A stretch of 64,000 bases of DNA from JAHFTW01 sp038046785. Lineage in GTDB: Archaea; Thermoplasmatota; E2; JACPAO01; JAHFTW01. This document shows, one piece after another, positions 1-8,407 of the stretch (positions are counted from its first letter, which is position 1; each line of letters opens with the position of its first letter). The notes under the pieces were generated by a model. It saw nothing but the letters and a program-made list of their open reading frames with translations, was not told where the DNA came from and made no database searches. The translations under genes and the position numbers were made by a program. Location: the NCBI GenBank assembly GCA_038046785.1, contig JBBSVM010000005.1:1-64000 (forward strand), written 5' to 3'.

Positions 1-822
1 GTAGTGGCCGGTCTTGACGGCCTTCTGCACCTTGGCGAAGACCTCGGCGCCGAGCTCCTGCGCCTTGCGGCGGAGCATCTTGACTTCGTCCACGGTCCAG
101 GAGCCGTAGCCGCCCTTCTGGGCGCTGCGGACGTTGCCGGACGGGTCGAGGCCGAAGGTGATGCGGGTGTCGCAGATGATCTCCTCGTGCAGGCTCGGGT
201 CCACCATGATCTTGCCGTCGATTTTGACGAAGGTGGTGCTGAACGCGGCGTTCTCGACGACGACGGGCAGCGGGCGGTCCTTGCCGTCCGCGTAGGCGAC
301 GTACTTCGTCTTGGGGCAGGTGGCAGGCAGCTTCCCAGACAAGACGGCGGCGAGGCCGGCGATGCTGCAGGCGTCGAACAGGTTGCCGTCGTAGTCCAGA
401 ACGTTGAGGTCGACGAAGACGCCCCACGCCTTCTCTTTCGGCGTGATGCAGAGCGCCTCGAAGTTGAGGACGCCGGACTCGCGCAGAGCGCGGTCGGTGA
501 CACGGGCGAGCTCGATGGCCTCGATGCGCGGCGGGCCGGGCTCGAAGTTGGGCGACGCAATCGGGTTCAGCTCGGCCGAGGTCATGAAGTTGCCACGGTT
601 CGGCGTGTCGGGGTAGGGCGTCTCGACTTGGACCTTGACGCCGGCGACCACTTGCGTGTTGCCGAGTTTGATCCAGCACGAGCCCTGGGCGCGCGTGACG
701 TAGTTGACCTGGATGTCGAGCTTGCGCATCTCCATGAGGGCGCGGCCGTCCTCGCGCTTCTCCTCTTTGGCAAGGGCGCGGATGAAGTCCTTCTTGATGA
801 TGGAGAGGGGATTGTCTTCCAT
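1..822 (-). CDS. rrp42: Exosome complex subunit Rrp42 (partial at 3' end)
   Basis: Catalytically inactive RNase PH-type partner of Rrp41 in the hexameric ring of the archaeal RNA exosome, which degrades or tails RNA 3'-5'. The minus-strand frame from ATG at 822 stays open for 274 codons to the window edge without a stop. It begins MEDNPLSIIKKDFIRALAKE and carries RNase PH-fold landmarks such as EDGRALMEMRKLDIQ, GSCWIKLGNTQVVAGVKV, FVDLNVLDYDGNLFDA and MVDPSLHEEIICDTRITF. Family length is about 260-275 residues, so almost the whole protein is present. Its ATG shares one base with the TAA stop of rrp41 upstream, which indicates translational coupling. Confidence 0.94.
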   Translation of the reverse strand, partial: MEDNPLSIIKKDFIRALAKEEKREDGRALMEMRKLDIQVNYVTRAQGSCWIKLGNTQVVAGVKVQVETPYPDTPNRGNFMTSAELNPIASPNFEPGPPRIEAIELARVTDRALRESGVLNFEALCITPKEKAWGVFVDLNVLDYDGNLFDACSIAGLAAVLSGKLPATCPKTKYVAYADGKDRPLPVVVENAAFSTTFVKIDGKIMVDPSLHEEIICDTRITFGLDPSGNVRSAQKGGYGSWTVDEVKMLRRKAQELGAEVFAKVQKAVKTGHY

Positions 823-1745
823 TAGCGACCCCCTCCGCGTCGGTCGCCGCCACGAGGCGGGCCACGTCGGTCGCCGCCGCCACGGCGATCATCGCCGCCG
901 CGTCGGTCGCCGCCACGGCCGCCCTCGCGGGGCGGGCCGCGGCGCTCGTTGCGTTCGGCGCGCTCGGGCTCGTTGGAGGGTTCCGGTTCATCGAAGGCGC
1001 CGGCCGCCTCCTTGGCGGCGAGCGTGGTGGCGAAGCGTGCGAGAAGGGCCTCGCGCTGGGCGACGAGCACCTGTTTGTTGCCTTCGACGGCCATGTCGAG
1101 CGCCTCGTCGAACTGGGCAGGGGTGAGGTGGCCGTCCATCTGGAGCAGCACAATCTCACCCGAGGTGTGATTGATGCCGATGGGAAGGTCGGCGTTGCCG
1201 TAGTTGTCCTCCATCTGGTCGAGGTCGAGAATGACCTTGTCGTTGGCCTTGCCAGCGGCGACGGCGGAGACGAGCCCCTTCATCGGGATGCCAGCATCGG
1301 CGAGGGCCACGGCGGCGCAGACAAGGGCGGCGCAGCGGGTTCCGGCGTTGGCTTCGAGGATGTCGACGTGGACGTCAATCGCGCCGCGCGGGAAGCGCTC
1401 GGTGAGGACGACGTTCTCGAACGCGTCCGCGATGACCTTGCCGATTTCCTGGCTGCGGCGGTCGGGGCCGGGGCGCTTGCGGTCGGAGGTCGAGAAGGCG
1501 GCCATGTTGTAGCGCACCTGGACGACGGCCTTGTCCGATTCTTGGAAGCGGCGCGGGTTCAGTTCGCGGGGTCCGTAGACGCCGCAGATGACCTTGTTGC
1601 TTCCCCACTCGAGGTAGGCAGAGCCATCGGCGCGGTGCAGGATGCCCGCCTTGATGGTGATGGGGCGAATCTCGGTGGTCTTGCGACCGTCGAGGCGGAT
1701 TCCTTTCTTGTTGACGAGTTCCTTGGTTGGATCGGGGACACCCAT
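822..1745 (-). CDS. rrp41: Exosome complex exonuclease Rrp41, with RGG-rich C-terminal tail
   Basis: Phosphorolytic catalytic subunit of the archaeal exosome (RNase PH fold, 307 aa with the start chosen). Landmarks: RLDGRKTTEIRPITIKAG (17-34), YGPRELNPRR (57-66), RRSQEIGKVIADAFE, FPRGAIDVHVDILEANAGTR and the acidic active-site stretch LDLDQMEDNYGNADLPIG (173-190). ATG at 1745 is chosen because GGAGG lies 7 nt upstream; the ATG at 1751 overlaps the rrp4 stop as ATGA and is too close to it. The core ends near residue 250, as in other archaeal Rrp41 (about 245 aa). About 45 further residues (262-307) are almost only R, G, D, P and E with repeated DRRGG units, an unusual tail for this family. Confidence 0.96.
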   Translation of the reverse strand: MGVPDPTKELVNKKGIRLDGRKTTEIRPITIKAGILHRADGSAYLEWGSNKVICGVYGPRELNPRRFQESDKAVVQVRYNMAAFSTSDRKRPGPDRRSQEIGKVIADAFENVVLTERFPRGAIDVHVDILEANAGTRCAALVCAAVALADAGIPMKGLVSAVAAGKANDKVILDLDQMEDNYGNADLPIGINHTSGEIVLLQMDGHLTPAQFDEALDMAVEGNKQVLVAQREALLARFATTLAAKEAAGAFDEPEPSNEPERAERNERRGPPREGGRGGDRRGGDDRRGGGDRRGPPRGGDRRGGGR

Positions 1746-1747
1746 GT

Positions 1748-2512
1748 TCATTCCTCCTTGGGCGCTTCTGGCGCCGATTCGTTTGCCTGGGCGTCGCCGG
1801 TGGGCGCCGCGTTTCGTTCGACTGTGAGTCCGGCATCGACGCCGCCGGGGCGGGCCGCCTCGAGCATCGCCTGGATGCGCTCGGTGAGGCCGGGGGAGTT
1901 GGCGTGTTCGCAGATCGCCTCGATGGCGCTGCGGGCGAGCAAGACGTCGCTCGGGGTGCCGTTGAGCCAGATGCGGCCGTTCTGGCCGACCGACATCCAG
2001 CACTCGACGTAGCCCTTGAGCAGGTTGAGCATCGTGCCGTTCTTGCCGATGATGCGGGCCACCTTCGTGACCGGCACCTCGAGGAGTTCGCCGCCTTCCA
2101 GTTTGGAGAGGTTGCGGTCCTTGAGCGTGACTTGCAGCTTCTTCTGCTCATCGACGAAGAGGACTTTGCACCAGATGGCGTCGCCGACCTTGAGGTAGGC
2201 GGTGGTCTCGCCGAAGTCGACGCGCCACGGCACCTCCGAGACATGCATCGGGGCGGGCCAGGGGGCGCGGATGTCCACCAGCCAGTTGCCGGTGTTCGCC
2301 TCGGTGACGATGCCGACGACCATGTCGCCGGGGCGGGGCTCGTAGGCGCCGGTCATCGCGAGGATGTGGACACGCTCGGCATCGGCTTGCAGGATGCCGG
2401 CGGTGATGGCGACCAGTTTGTCGCCGACTTTCTTCGTCCCGGTGCCCGCAAGGCTGCGGGCGTCCCCGACGATGTCGCCGGGCAGGACCAGTTTTCGTTC
2501 GTTGGTTGTCAT
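1748..2512 (-). CDS. rrp4: Exosome RNA-binding cap subunit Rrp4
   Basis: RNA-binding cap protein on the Rrp41/42 ring (254 aa). Domains in order: N-terminal region (MTTNERKLVLPGDIVGD...), S1 domain around residues 60-135 (GDMVVGIVTEANTGNWLVDI, LKVGDAIWCKVLFVD) and a KH domain around 140-210 with the GxxG signature RIIGKNGTML, followed by an acidic, alanine-rich tail. It lies between sdo1 (33 nt gap) and rrp41 (4-base overlap with the longer ATG) in the proteasome/exosome operon. The S1+KH order excludes Csl4, which lacks KH. Confidence 0.95.
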   Translation of the reverse strand: MTTNERKLVLPGDIVGDARSLAGTGTKKVGDKLVAITAGILQADAERVHILAMTGAYEPRPGDMVVGIVTEANTGNWLVDIRAPWPAPMHVSEVPWRVDFGETTAYLKVGDAIWCKVLFVDEQKKLQVTLKDRNLSKLEGGELLEVPVTKVARIIGKNGTMLNLLKGYVECWMSVGQNGRIWLNGTPSDVLLARSAIEAICEHANSPGLTERIQAMLEAARPGGVDAGLTVERNAAPTGDAQANESAPEAPKEE

Positions 2513-2545
2513 GATGGTTCCTTTTGGAGTTGCTGTTCGTGGGTT

Positions 2546-3268
2546 CTATTTTCCGAGGAGTTTGACGGTGACTTTGCCGTGGGTCATCGAGTTGAGGCGG
2601 TCGTAGAGGTCGGTCTGCATTCCGGCGGGGAGTTCCAGGACGACGACGAGGGAGCCGTCGCTCTGCCACTCCTCCTGCTGCAGTTCGCCAAGTCCGCGCA
2701 CGGAGCCGTAGGCGTGGCCGGCATGCTCGGAGGGGATGCGGATGGCGACCTTCACCTTGTCGAAGGCGATGGGCAGGAGCAGGCGGAGTTTCTTCATGGC
2801 CTCCTCCACCTGCTCTTCGACGCGCCGCATCGGGTCCACTTTGAACTTCGCTTCTTCGAGAGCGCGCTCAATGCGCTCCTTCGGGTGCGGCGTCTTGGTC
2901 TGCGGGTTCCAGGCGTTGCGCAAGATGGTCTCGACGATGCGTTTGTGCTTGGCGTCCGCCATCTTCTTGCGCTGCTCGGCCGTGAGTTGGATTTCGCCTT
3001 CGCGCAGGATGCGCGACGCGATGGTGACGAACTCCTCGGTCTCGAATCCTTTGAGAAGTTCTTCGCGGCTGGCGCGCTTGCCGTCCGACCAGTGCGTGAA
3101 GACGGTGTCGGTGGGGCAGAGGGCGCGAATCGTGTCGTCGCTCACGGCCTCACCGCGCCGGAAATGCTCTGCCACCGCGACGGCGGCGTCGGGGTCCACC
3201 AGAATCTCGAAGTGGAGGTTGAAGCGCGGCAGCCGCGCCACCACTGCCTTGTCCAGGCTCACCGGCAT
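2546..3268 (-). CDS. sdo1: Ribosome maturation factor SDO1 (SBDS family)
   Basis: Archaeal orthologue of Shwachman-Bodian-Diamond protein, involved in large-subunit maturation. The 240-aa protein matches archaeal SBDS: MPVSLDKAVVARLPRFNLHF, EILVDPDAA, the central helical region with FVTIASRILREGEIQLTAEQR and KRIVETILRNAWNPQT, then the C-terminal ferredoxin-like domain (PMRRVEEQVEEAMKKLRLLLPI, KVAIRIPSEHAGHAYGSVR). It lies 7 nt after psmA and 33 nt before rrp4, the conserved archaeal arrangement linking proteasome, ribosome maturation and exosome genes. Confidence 0.95.
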   Translation of the reverse strand: MPVSLDKAVVARLPRFNLHFEILVDPDAAVAVAEHFRRGEAVSDDTIRALCPTDTVFTHWSDGKRASREELLKGFETEEFVTIASRILREGEIQLTAEQRKKMADAKHKRIVETILRNAWNPQTKTPHPKERIERALEEAKFKVDPMRRVEEQVEEAMKKLRLLLPIAFDKVKVAIRIPSEHAGHAYGSVRGLGELQQEEWQSDGSLVVVLELPAGMQTDLYDRLNSMTHGKVTVKLLGK

Positions 3269-3275
3269 GGTGGGC

Positions 3276-4007
3276 TCACAGCCCCTTGACGAACGCCTTC
3301 ACGTCGGCGTCCGGGAGGCGGCGGAAGCCCGCCTGTCCATCCTTGGGGGCCTCGACGACGCCGATCTCGAGCGCCTCGGCGTTGAATTTGCCGTCGGTGC
3401 CGGCGTGCAGGGCGCGCAGGCCCAAGGCGATGGAGGCGTCGAGCGAGAGACCTTCCTTGTACTCCTTTTCCAGGAGTTCCAGGGCGGGGCCGCGGCCGCC
3501 GCCGACTGCGCTCGCCTTGTACTCGACGAGGGCGCCGGAGGGGTCGGTCTCGAAGAGCCGAGCACCGGTGGCGTCCACGCCGGCCACCAAGAGCGCCGTG
3601 CCGAAGGGTCGGCCGCCGGCGGTCTGCGTGTACGCCTGCTTGACGTCGCAGATGCGCTTGGCCAGCAGTTCGACCGGGATGGCCTCATCGTAGCTGACGC
3701 GGTTCACCTGCGCTTCGACGCGGGCGCGGTCCACGAGGGCGCGGGCATCGGCGACCAGGCCGGATGTGGCGCACGCGACGTGGGCGTCGATGGCGAAGAT
3801 CTTCTCGATGGAAGCGGGGACGATGAGCTTGGAGTTGACGCGCTTGTCAACCAAAAGGGCGACGAAGCCTTTGCCGCGCACGCCGACGGCTGTCGTGCCG
3901 CGCTTGACGGCCTCGCGGGCGTACTCGACCTGGAAGAGGCGTCCATCGGGCGAGAACTGCGTGATGGCGCGGTCGTAGTTGCTGGCTTGGTTGCTGCTGG
4001 GCTGCAT
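3276..4007 (-). CDS. psmA: Proteasome alpha subunit
   Basis: Outer-ring subunit of the archaeal 20S proteasome (243 aa). The N-terminal alpha-type signature is clear: YDRAITQFSPDGRLFQVEYA at residues 10-29, then EAVKRGTTAVGVRGKGFVAL. The NTN-hydrolase fold continues with ATSGLVADARALVDRARVEA, GGRPFGTALLVAGVD and ETDPSGALVEYKASAVGGG. It has no catalytic N-terminal threonine, as expected for alpha. It is the first gene of the minus-strand operon. A perfect 8-bp inverted repeat sits immediately before the ATG. Confidence 0.96.
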   Translation of the reverse strand: MQPSSNQASNYDRAITQFSPDGRLFQVEYAREAVKRGTTAVGVRGKGFVALLVDKRVNSKLIVPASIEKIFAIDAHVACATSGLVADARALVDRARVEAQVNRVSYDEAIPVELLAKRICDVKQAYTQTAGGRPFGTALLVAGVDATGARLFETDPSGALVEYKASAVGGGRGPALELLEKEYKEGLSLDASIALGLRALHAGTDGKFNAEALEIGVVEAPKDGQAGFRRLPDADVKAFVKGL

Positions 4008-4008
4008 T

Positions 4009-4027
4009 GTTCACCACTTTGGTGAAC
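4009..4027. promoter_or_regulatory. Inverted repeat abutting the psmA start codon
   Basis: GTTCACCA-CTT-TGGTGAAC is a perfect 8-bp dyad ending one base before the psmA ATG (start base 4007). Its position fits either an operator overlapping the transcription start or a hairpin in the psmA 5' end. A partial second half-site (GTTCACCCC) lies near 4169. No protein is identified that would bind it. Confidence 0.4.
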
Positions 4028-4277
4028 CAAGGTGGCATCCCAGTCCCCGGCCGATAGGGTGGCCGGTGGGGGGAGGCCGCGGCGCGCAAGGCGGGCCGTT
4101 CCTCGGGTTCTTGACGACGGTGCGACAGAAAACGGGGTGATAAATGAGCAGGGTCGCAGCGAAAGGTTGTTCACCCCAACAGAGGGGCAAGCGAAACCGG
4201 GCGGGCCTTGGCAGGTTCGTGCAGGCGATGGTGTGCAGTGGCTTCTCGATTCGGCGCCAAGCGCCAAGGAGAACCAC
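4028..4277. other. Intergenic region psmA / secreted protein
   Basis: About 250 nt between divergent genes. It contains AT-rich GTGATAAATGAG near 4138-4149, the only plausible TATA-like stretch, usable in either direction, and AAGGAG at 4266-4271 serving the downstream gene. I see no convincing coding frame. Confidence 0.4.
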
Positions 4278-5450
4278 ATGAACCGAACCGCCTTTGGGGC
4301 CATCGTCGCCCTTGTCCTTTTGAACGCCCCGAACGTGATTGCGGGAGAGGCCATCAGCCCTCGCGCCCCGGAATCGGTCTGCATCGACCCCGGTACAATC
4401 AACAGCACACTTGCTCGCAGCAATCCAAGCGCAACGGAGCCGAAACAGTTCAAATCCTCCGTGGCCGCCGCCTTGAGTCAGGTGGATGTTGCGACCGAGA
4501 GCGCCATCTGCGTTCCTTGGCTGGGCCAACCCTTCGTGGGAGTGCAACTCGGTGGCCGAGCGGCCGTGCAGGAGGGCGACCAAAACCAAGTCCTCGCCAC
4601 CCTCTCGACCTCGTCACCCGTCGGATCGAAAGTGACGGTCACGACCAAAGTCCTCGGCAGGAACGCAGCCTGCACTCTCGAAGACGAGGGCGGCAGCGGC
4701 GCCATGGGCGTCGGAGACAACGAGTACGTTCTGCTTCCCGGCCCCCTTCACGACGGCATCGCCCTCATGCTTTCCGGAGGCAGCCCAACTGTTGCGGGCC
4801 ACCACCTCACCGACTTCGGGGGAACCCTCCCAGGATCCAAGCTCTGGCTTGATCTGCAGGCAAGCGGAACCCGTACGGATCCCTTCAACATCGGGGTGTG
4901 CGACGTATACGTCACCGTCGTGGAGGAGTTCCCCGTCGTTGTTCCGCCAGTGGATTTCCTGTTCAGCTTCGACGTGCTTCCCAAGGTCGGCATTCCCATC
5001 GCCATGGGCTCGGTGCAGACGACGGGCGGCTGGTCCGAGGTCGACACGGCGGTGATGCGCCAGCCTGCTCCGCCCCTCCAGGTCGCGGCTGCCATCGAGG
5101 ATTCGGTCACCCTCACGTTTGCCGGACTGATGTCGCACACGGATGGCCAGGACTACGAAGATCGCGGCGAATTCTGGTACACGATTGATGGCGGCACCGG
5201 CGATGCGACCGCACTCCACGACGACGAAATTGCCGCACCTTTCATGGGCTATGCGATTGTCTCGGCGGGAAGCCCCGAAGCACCCGCCGTCCACACAATC
5301 TGTCTCCACGCCCGCTACGTCGATGGGGGGCTGTGGGAGTCCAATGAGGGAGAAGCGGAGACTTGCACCCAGGTGAGCGTCGTTCGTACGCCCTCGGCTG
5401 AGGCGGCGGACGGCCTTCTCGCGAAGGTCAACAAGCTGCTCAAGCGCTAA
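4278..5450 (+). CDS. Secreted protein of unknown function
   Basis: A 390-aa protein with a signal peptide (MNRTAFGAIVALVLLNAPNV, cleavage probably after IAG). ATG 4278 is chosen because AAGGAG lies 6 nt upstream and the signal peptide starts there; the frame stays open further upstream without a better start. The mature part has five or more cysteines and beta-rich segments such as VGSKVTVTTKVLG, GVCDVYVTVVEEFPVVVPPV and HTICLHARYVDGGLWESNEG, and resembles an extracellular all-beta protein. I recognise no enzyme motif. The next gene is also exported. Confidence 0.75.
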   Translation: MNRTAFGAIVALVLLNAPNVIAGEAISPRAPESVCIDPGTINSTLARSNPSATEPKQFKSSVAAALSQVDVATESAICVPWLGQPFVGVQLGGRAAVQEGDQNQVLATLSTSSPVGSKVTVTTKVLGRNAACTLEDEGGSGAMGVGDNEYVLLPGPLHDGIALMLSGGSPTVAGHHLTDFGGTLPGSKLWLDLQASGTRTDPFNIGVCDVYVTVVEEFPVVVPPVDFLFSFDVLPKVGIPIAMGSVQTTGGWSEVDTAVMRQPAPPLQVAAAIEDSVTLTFAGLMSHTDGQDYEDRGEFWYTIDGGTGDATALHDDEIAAPFMGYAIVSAGSPEAPAVHTICLHARYVDGGLWESNEGEAETCTQVSVVRTPSAEAADGLLAKVNKLLKR

Positions 5451-5563
5451 CCCCAGCCGACGCCTTCCCCTTTCTTTCTCTTTTTCTTCCCCCAATCCTT
5501 TGGGCGAGGCCAACCATTGTCCTACACTCGCTATATCCCCCCGTGAATTCACACCGGTGTTCC

Positions 5564-6625
5564 ATGTTTCGACCACTCCTCATTGTCCTCCTTCTTTCCG
5601 GCTGCGCCTCGGTCACAACGAACGTCGTCAGCGATGGGACGCCCACCCGAGTGACCCTTGATGGCGCATGCCCGGAGATGCATGTCCTCTATACCTGCAC
5701 CATGGGCGAAGGTGCCCTGCACATCATCAGCGTCGCTCCAGGCTACAACGGCGCGATGGGGCCTTATCCGCCGCTGAAACTCATCCTCCAAACGGGCTCC
5801 CTTCTCGTCACCAAGTTCTACATCCCCGACGCACAGGGCCCTCTCGAGATTGACGCGACCTCGTGCGCTGACTGCACGGTCCGCCTTGACTCGGCGTACG
5901 TCAGCAGCAGTTACGACGCCTCTCGGGATTGGACCTCGGCGACCCCCGAAGATGAAGGCATTTACATCCGCGCCTCGACCAGCACAACGGTCCACCTCAA
6001 CTTCACGACACTGGGCGCGTTCGCCCAAGCCGTCCTTGTGGAGGGAGGTCGCGATGTGACCGTGGAGAAGCTCATCCTCCTGGGCTGCGACCATGGCGTG
6101 GAGGTGCGGGGGTCCAAACAACTGACCATCCTGGACACGCACGCCTTCGGATGCCGCGGCAACGCGTTCCACATCAACGACGTCCAAGTCTGGGAACTCT
6201 CCAGCTCCTCGGTCGAGGAGACAGCCACAGGAATCCTGGTGGATGGGCGAGACGACCAAGTGGGCAGCATTCAGAACTTCAAAACTTTGAGCGGGACTCA
6301 GGCAGACCTTGACCTCAGGGCGGGCGTCATCTCCATCACGGATTCCAGGTTCAGCAACACGGCGGGCCGTCCGACCGATGCAGGCTGCCCGGGCGGTGCC
6401 ATCTGCGTCGGCGCGTCCGCCACCGTTGAGGTCCACGCGTCCAGATTCATCGCGACCGCCCCGTTCGCTCTTCACGCAGCCGCCATCGTGGATGCGACGG
6501 ACAATTACTGGGGTGGCCCCGTGGGGCCAAGCCCAGATGCCATTCCTCCAGAAGCATCGAACCGCCTCAACGTGGGCGGCAAAGTGACGCCCAACGTACA
6601 GTATGTCCCCTATCGGCAAACCTGA
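5564..6625 (+). CDS. Lipoprotein with parallel beta-helix (NosD-like) repeats
   Basis: MFRPLLIVLLLSGCASV is a signal peptide with lipobox LSGC, so the mature protein should be lipid-anchored. The body shows right-handed beta-helix periodicity (VEKLILLGCDHGVEVRGSKQ, LTILDTHAFGCRGNAFHIND, GVISITDSRFSNTAGR) and ends with NYWGGPVGPSPD, a hallmark of NosD/PbH1-type proteins. A GTG at 5543 is possible, but ATG 5564 starts the signal peptide and lies 30 nt after CTATAT (5531-5536). Such folds bind or process polysaccharide; no catalytic residues are evident. Confidence 0.8.
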   Translation: MFRPLLIVLLLSGCASVTTNVVSDGTPTRVTLDGACPEMHVLYTCTMGEGALHIISVAPGYNGAMGPYPPLKLILQTGSLLVTKFYIPDAQGPLEIDATSCADCTVRLDSAYVSSSYDASRDWTSATPEDEGIYIRASTSTTVHLNFTTLGAFAQAVLVEGGRDVTVEKLILLGCDHGVEVRGSKQLTILDTHAFGCRGNAFHINDVQVWELSSSSVEETATGILVDGRDDQVGSIQNFKTLSGTQADLDLRAGVISITDSRFSNTAGRPTDAGCPGGAICVGASATVEVHASRFIATAPFALHAAAIVDATDNYWGGPVGPSPDAIPPEASNRLNVGGKVTPNVQYVPYRQT

Positions 6626-6673
6626 GGCAGGGGCACCCCAACCCTGAAGTAGATGGACCAACAGGCGAACCTC

Positions 6674-8332
6674 GTGAGCAAGCTGGTGCTCGTTGACGGA
6701 TACGTCGACGAGCCTTCGGCATTCGGCGTCCCGCCCTACATTTCGCCGCACGCCCGCTACGCCGCCGGCGCCGCCCTGGCGCGCGGCGTCGAGGTGGAGT
6801 ACCACACCATCGACTCTCTGCGCGAGGGGCGCCGGGAGTTGACGGGCGACGCGATGGCCATCTTGGCCTCTTGCGTCGTGCCGGGCAAGTATCTGCGCGG
6901 GACGCCCATCACGCACGAGGAGACCGTTTCGCTGTTTCGCGACTTCAAGGGCGAGCGCATCCTGTACGGCGCCAACGCGGCGTTCGGCTTCGCGGACGAT
7001 GGCGGCGGCCACGCCACGACGCGCGCCAACCCGCTCAAGGACCACGTGGACCACTTCATCACCCGCGACGGCGACGCCGCCGTGGCGGACCTGTTCGACG
7101 GCAAGACGGTCATCAACCGCTTCCGCACCGCGCAGGAGTGGACCCGCCACGCCCACGCCGGCGCTCCCATCGTGGCGCAGCATCCTGACATGAAGGCGGG
7201 CATCCTCATGGCGGAGCTGGACACCTTCCTCGGCTGCGTCCACTACGTCTCGGGCGGTTGCGGCTTCTGCAAGGACGCCAAAACCAAGCCGTGGTACCGC
7301 GACGAAGAGGACATCATCGAGGAGGTTCGCCTCTTGCACGAATTGGGTGTCCGCCATTTCCGGCTCGGCGGCCAATCCTGCTTCTGGACCTACAAGGCGA
7401 TTGGCGTCGGACTCACCGATGAGCCGAAGCCCAACGTCGCTGCCACCGAGAAGCTCCTCGTCGGCGTGGCGGAGGCGGCGCCTCAGCGCGAAGTGCTGCA
7501 CATCGACAATGCCAACCCTGCCGTCCTCGCAGTGCACCCCGACGAGGCTCGCGCCATCGCCCGGCTCCTCGTCCAGCACGGCACCGATGGCAACATCGCA
7601 GCCTTCGGCCTCGAATCGGCTGACCCCGCTGTGTTCAAAGCGAACAATCTCAACGCGACGCCGGAGCAGACGATGGAGGCCATCCGCATCCTCAACGAGG
7701 AGTCCGGCATGCGCGGCCCGCGCGGCCTGCCCTACTGCCTGCCCGGCGTCAACCTGCTGTACGGCCTGCCCGGCGAGACGGCGGCGACGTACGAGATGAA
7801 CTGGAAGTGGCTCATGGACCTCAAGAAGTCCGGCCTGCGCATCCGCCGCCTCAACATTCGTCAGCTTCTTCCCATCCGCGGCCAGAAAGAGACCGTGGCG
7901 CCTGAGCTGCGCAAGACCTTCATCACGCAGAAGAAGGCCATCCGCGAGCAGTTCGACCGCGCCATCCTGCAGCAGGTCGTCCCCGTCGGGACCGTGATGA
8001 AATCGGTCTATCTCGAGAAGGTCGAGCCGAGCCTCACGTATGGGCGCCAGATCGCCACCTATGCGCTGCTGGTCGGCATCCCGTACGAGACCGCCATCAA
8101 CCGCTTCGTCGACATCCTCGTCACTGACCACGGCTACCGCAGCATCACCGGCGTCCCCGTGCCGTTCCACGTCCCGTCGGCGTCGATGAAGCAGCTGGAG
8201 TGCCTGCCCGGCATCGGCAAGAAACGCGCCGTGGACATCAAAGTCAAGCGGCCGGCAAGCCTCGCCGCCTTCTCCGCCATCGTCCAGGACGATGCCATCG
8301 TGGCCGCTCTTGCACCGCATTTGACGTTCTGA
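6674..8332 (+). CDS. Radical SAM protein with C-terminal helix-hairpin-helix (COG1031 type)
   Basis: Predicted Fe-S oxidoreductase of unknown substrate. N-terminus VSKLVLVDGYVDEPSAFGVP is typical of COG1031. The cluster motif is CVHYVSGGCGFC (C-x7-C-x2-C), an expanded spacing rather than the canonical Cx3Cx2C. Downstream are GLESADPAVFKANNLN and NLLYGLPGETAATYEMNWKW of the radical SAM barrel, and a C-terminal HhH, MKQLECLPGIGKKRAVDIKV, suggesting nucleic-acid contact. GTG 6674 is preferred because a CTGAAGTAG element lies 27 nt upstream, the same element as before priL; an in-frame ATG at 6653 would add seven residues. Archaeal distribution of this family points to RNA modification, but that is inference. 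Confidence 0.85.
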   Translation: MSKLVLVDGYVDEPSAFGVPPYISPHARYAAGAALARGVEVEYHTIDSLREGRRELTGDAMAILASCVVPGKYLRGTPITHEETVSLFRDFKGERILYGANAAFGFADDGGGHATTRANPLKDHVDHFITRDGDAAVADLFDGKTVINRFRTAQEWTRHAHAGAPIVAQHPDMKAGILMAELDTFLGCVHYVSGGCGFCKDAKTKPWYRDEEDIIEEVRLLHELGVRHFRLGGQSCFWTYKAIGVGLTDEPKPNVAATEKLLVGVAEAAPQREVLHIDNANPAVLAVHPDEARAIARLLVQHGTDGNIAAFGLESADPAVFKANNLNATPEQTMEAIRILNEESGMRGPRGLPYCLPGVNLLYGLPGETAATYEMNWKWLMDLKKSGLRIRRLNIRQLLPIRGQKETVAPELRKTFITQKKAIREQFDRAILQQVVPVGTVMKSVYLEKVEPSLTYGRQIATYALLVGIPYETAINRFVDILVTDHGYRSITGVPVPFHVPSASMKQLECLPGIGKKRAVDIKVKRPASLAAFSAIVQDDAIVAALAPHLTF

Positions 8333-8378
8333 ATCCCGCATCTTGCCTCCTGGATGCTCGCAGGCCCGCACGAGAAAG

Positions 8379-8384
8379 TTTATT
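8379..8384 (+). promoter_or_regulatory. TATA-like element before the secreted protease
   Basis: AAGTTTATT has its TTTATT core at 8379-8384, centred 26.5 nt before the GTG at 8408. This spacing recurs throughout the window and fixes the protease start as a leaderless GTG rather than the upstream ATG at 8354. Confidence 0.5.
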
Positions 8385-8407
8385 CTCCGAGACCGAGAGC
8401 AGGGCAG

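Noticed and set aside
4032..4277. N-terminal extension of the secreted protein at 4278
   Set aside because: It would bury the signal peptide, and AAGGAG lies at the correct distance from ATG 4278.
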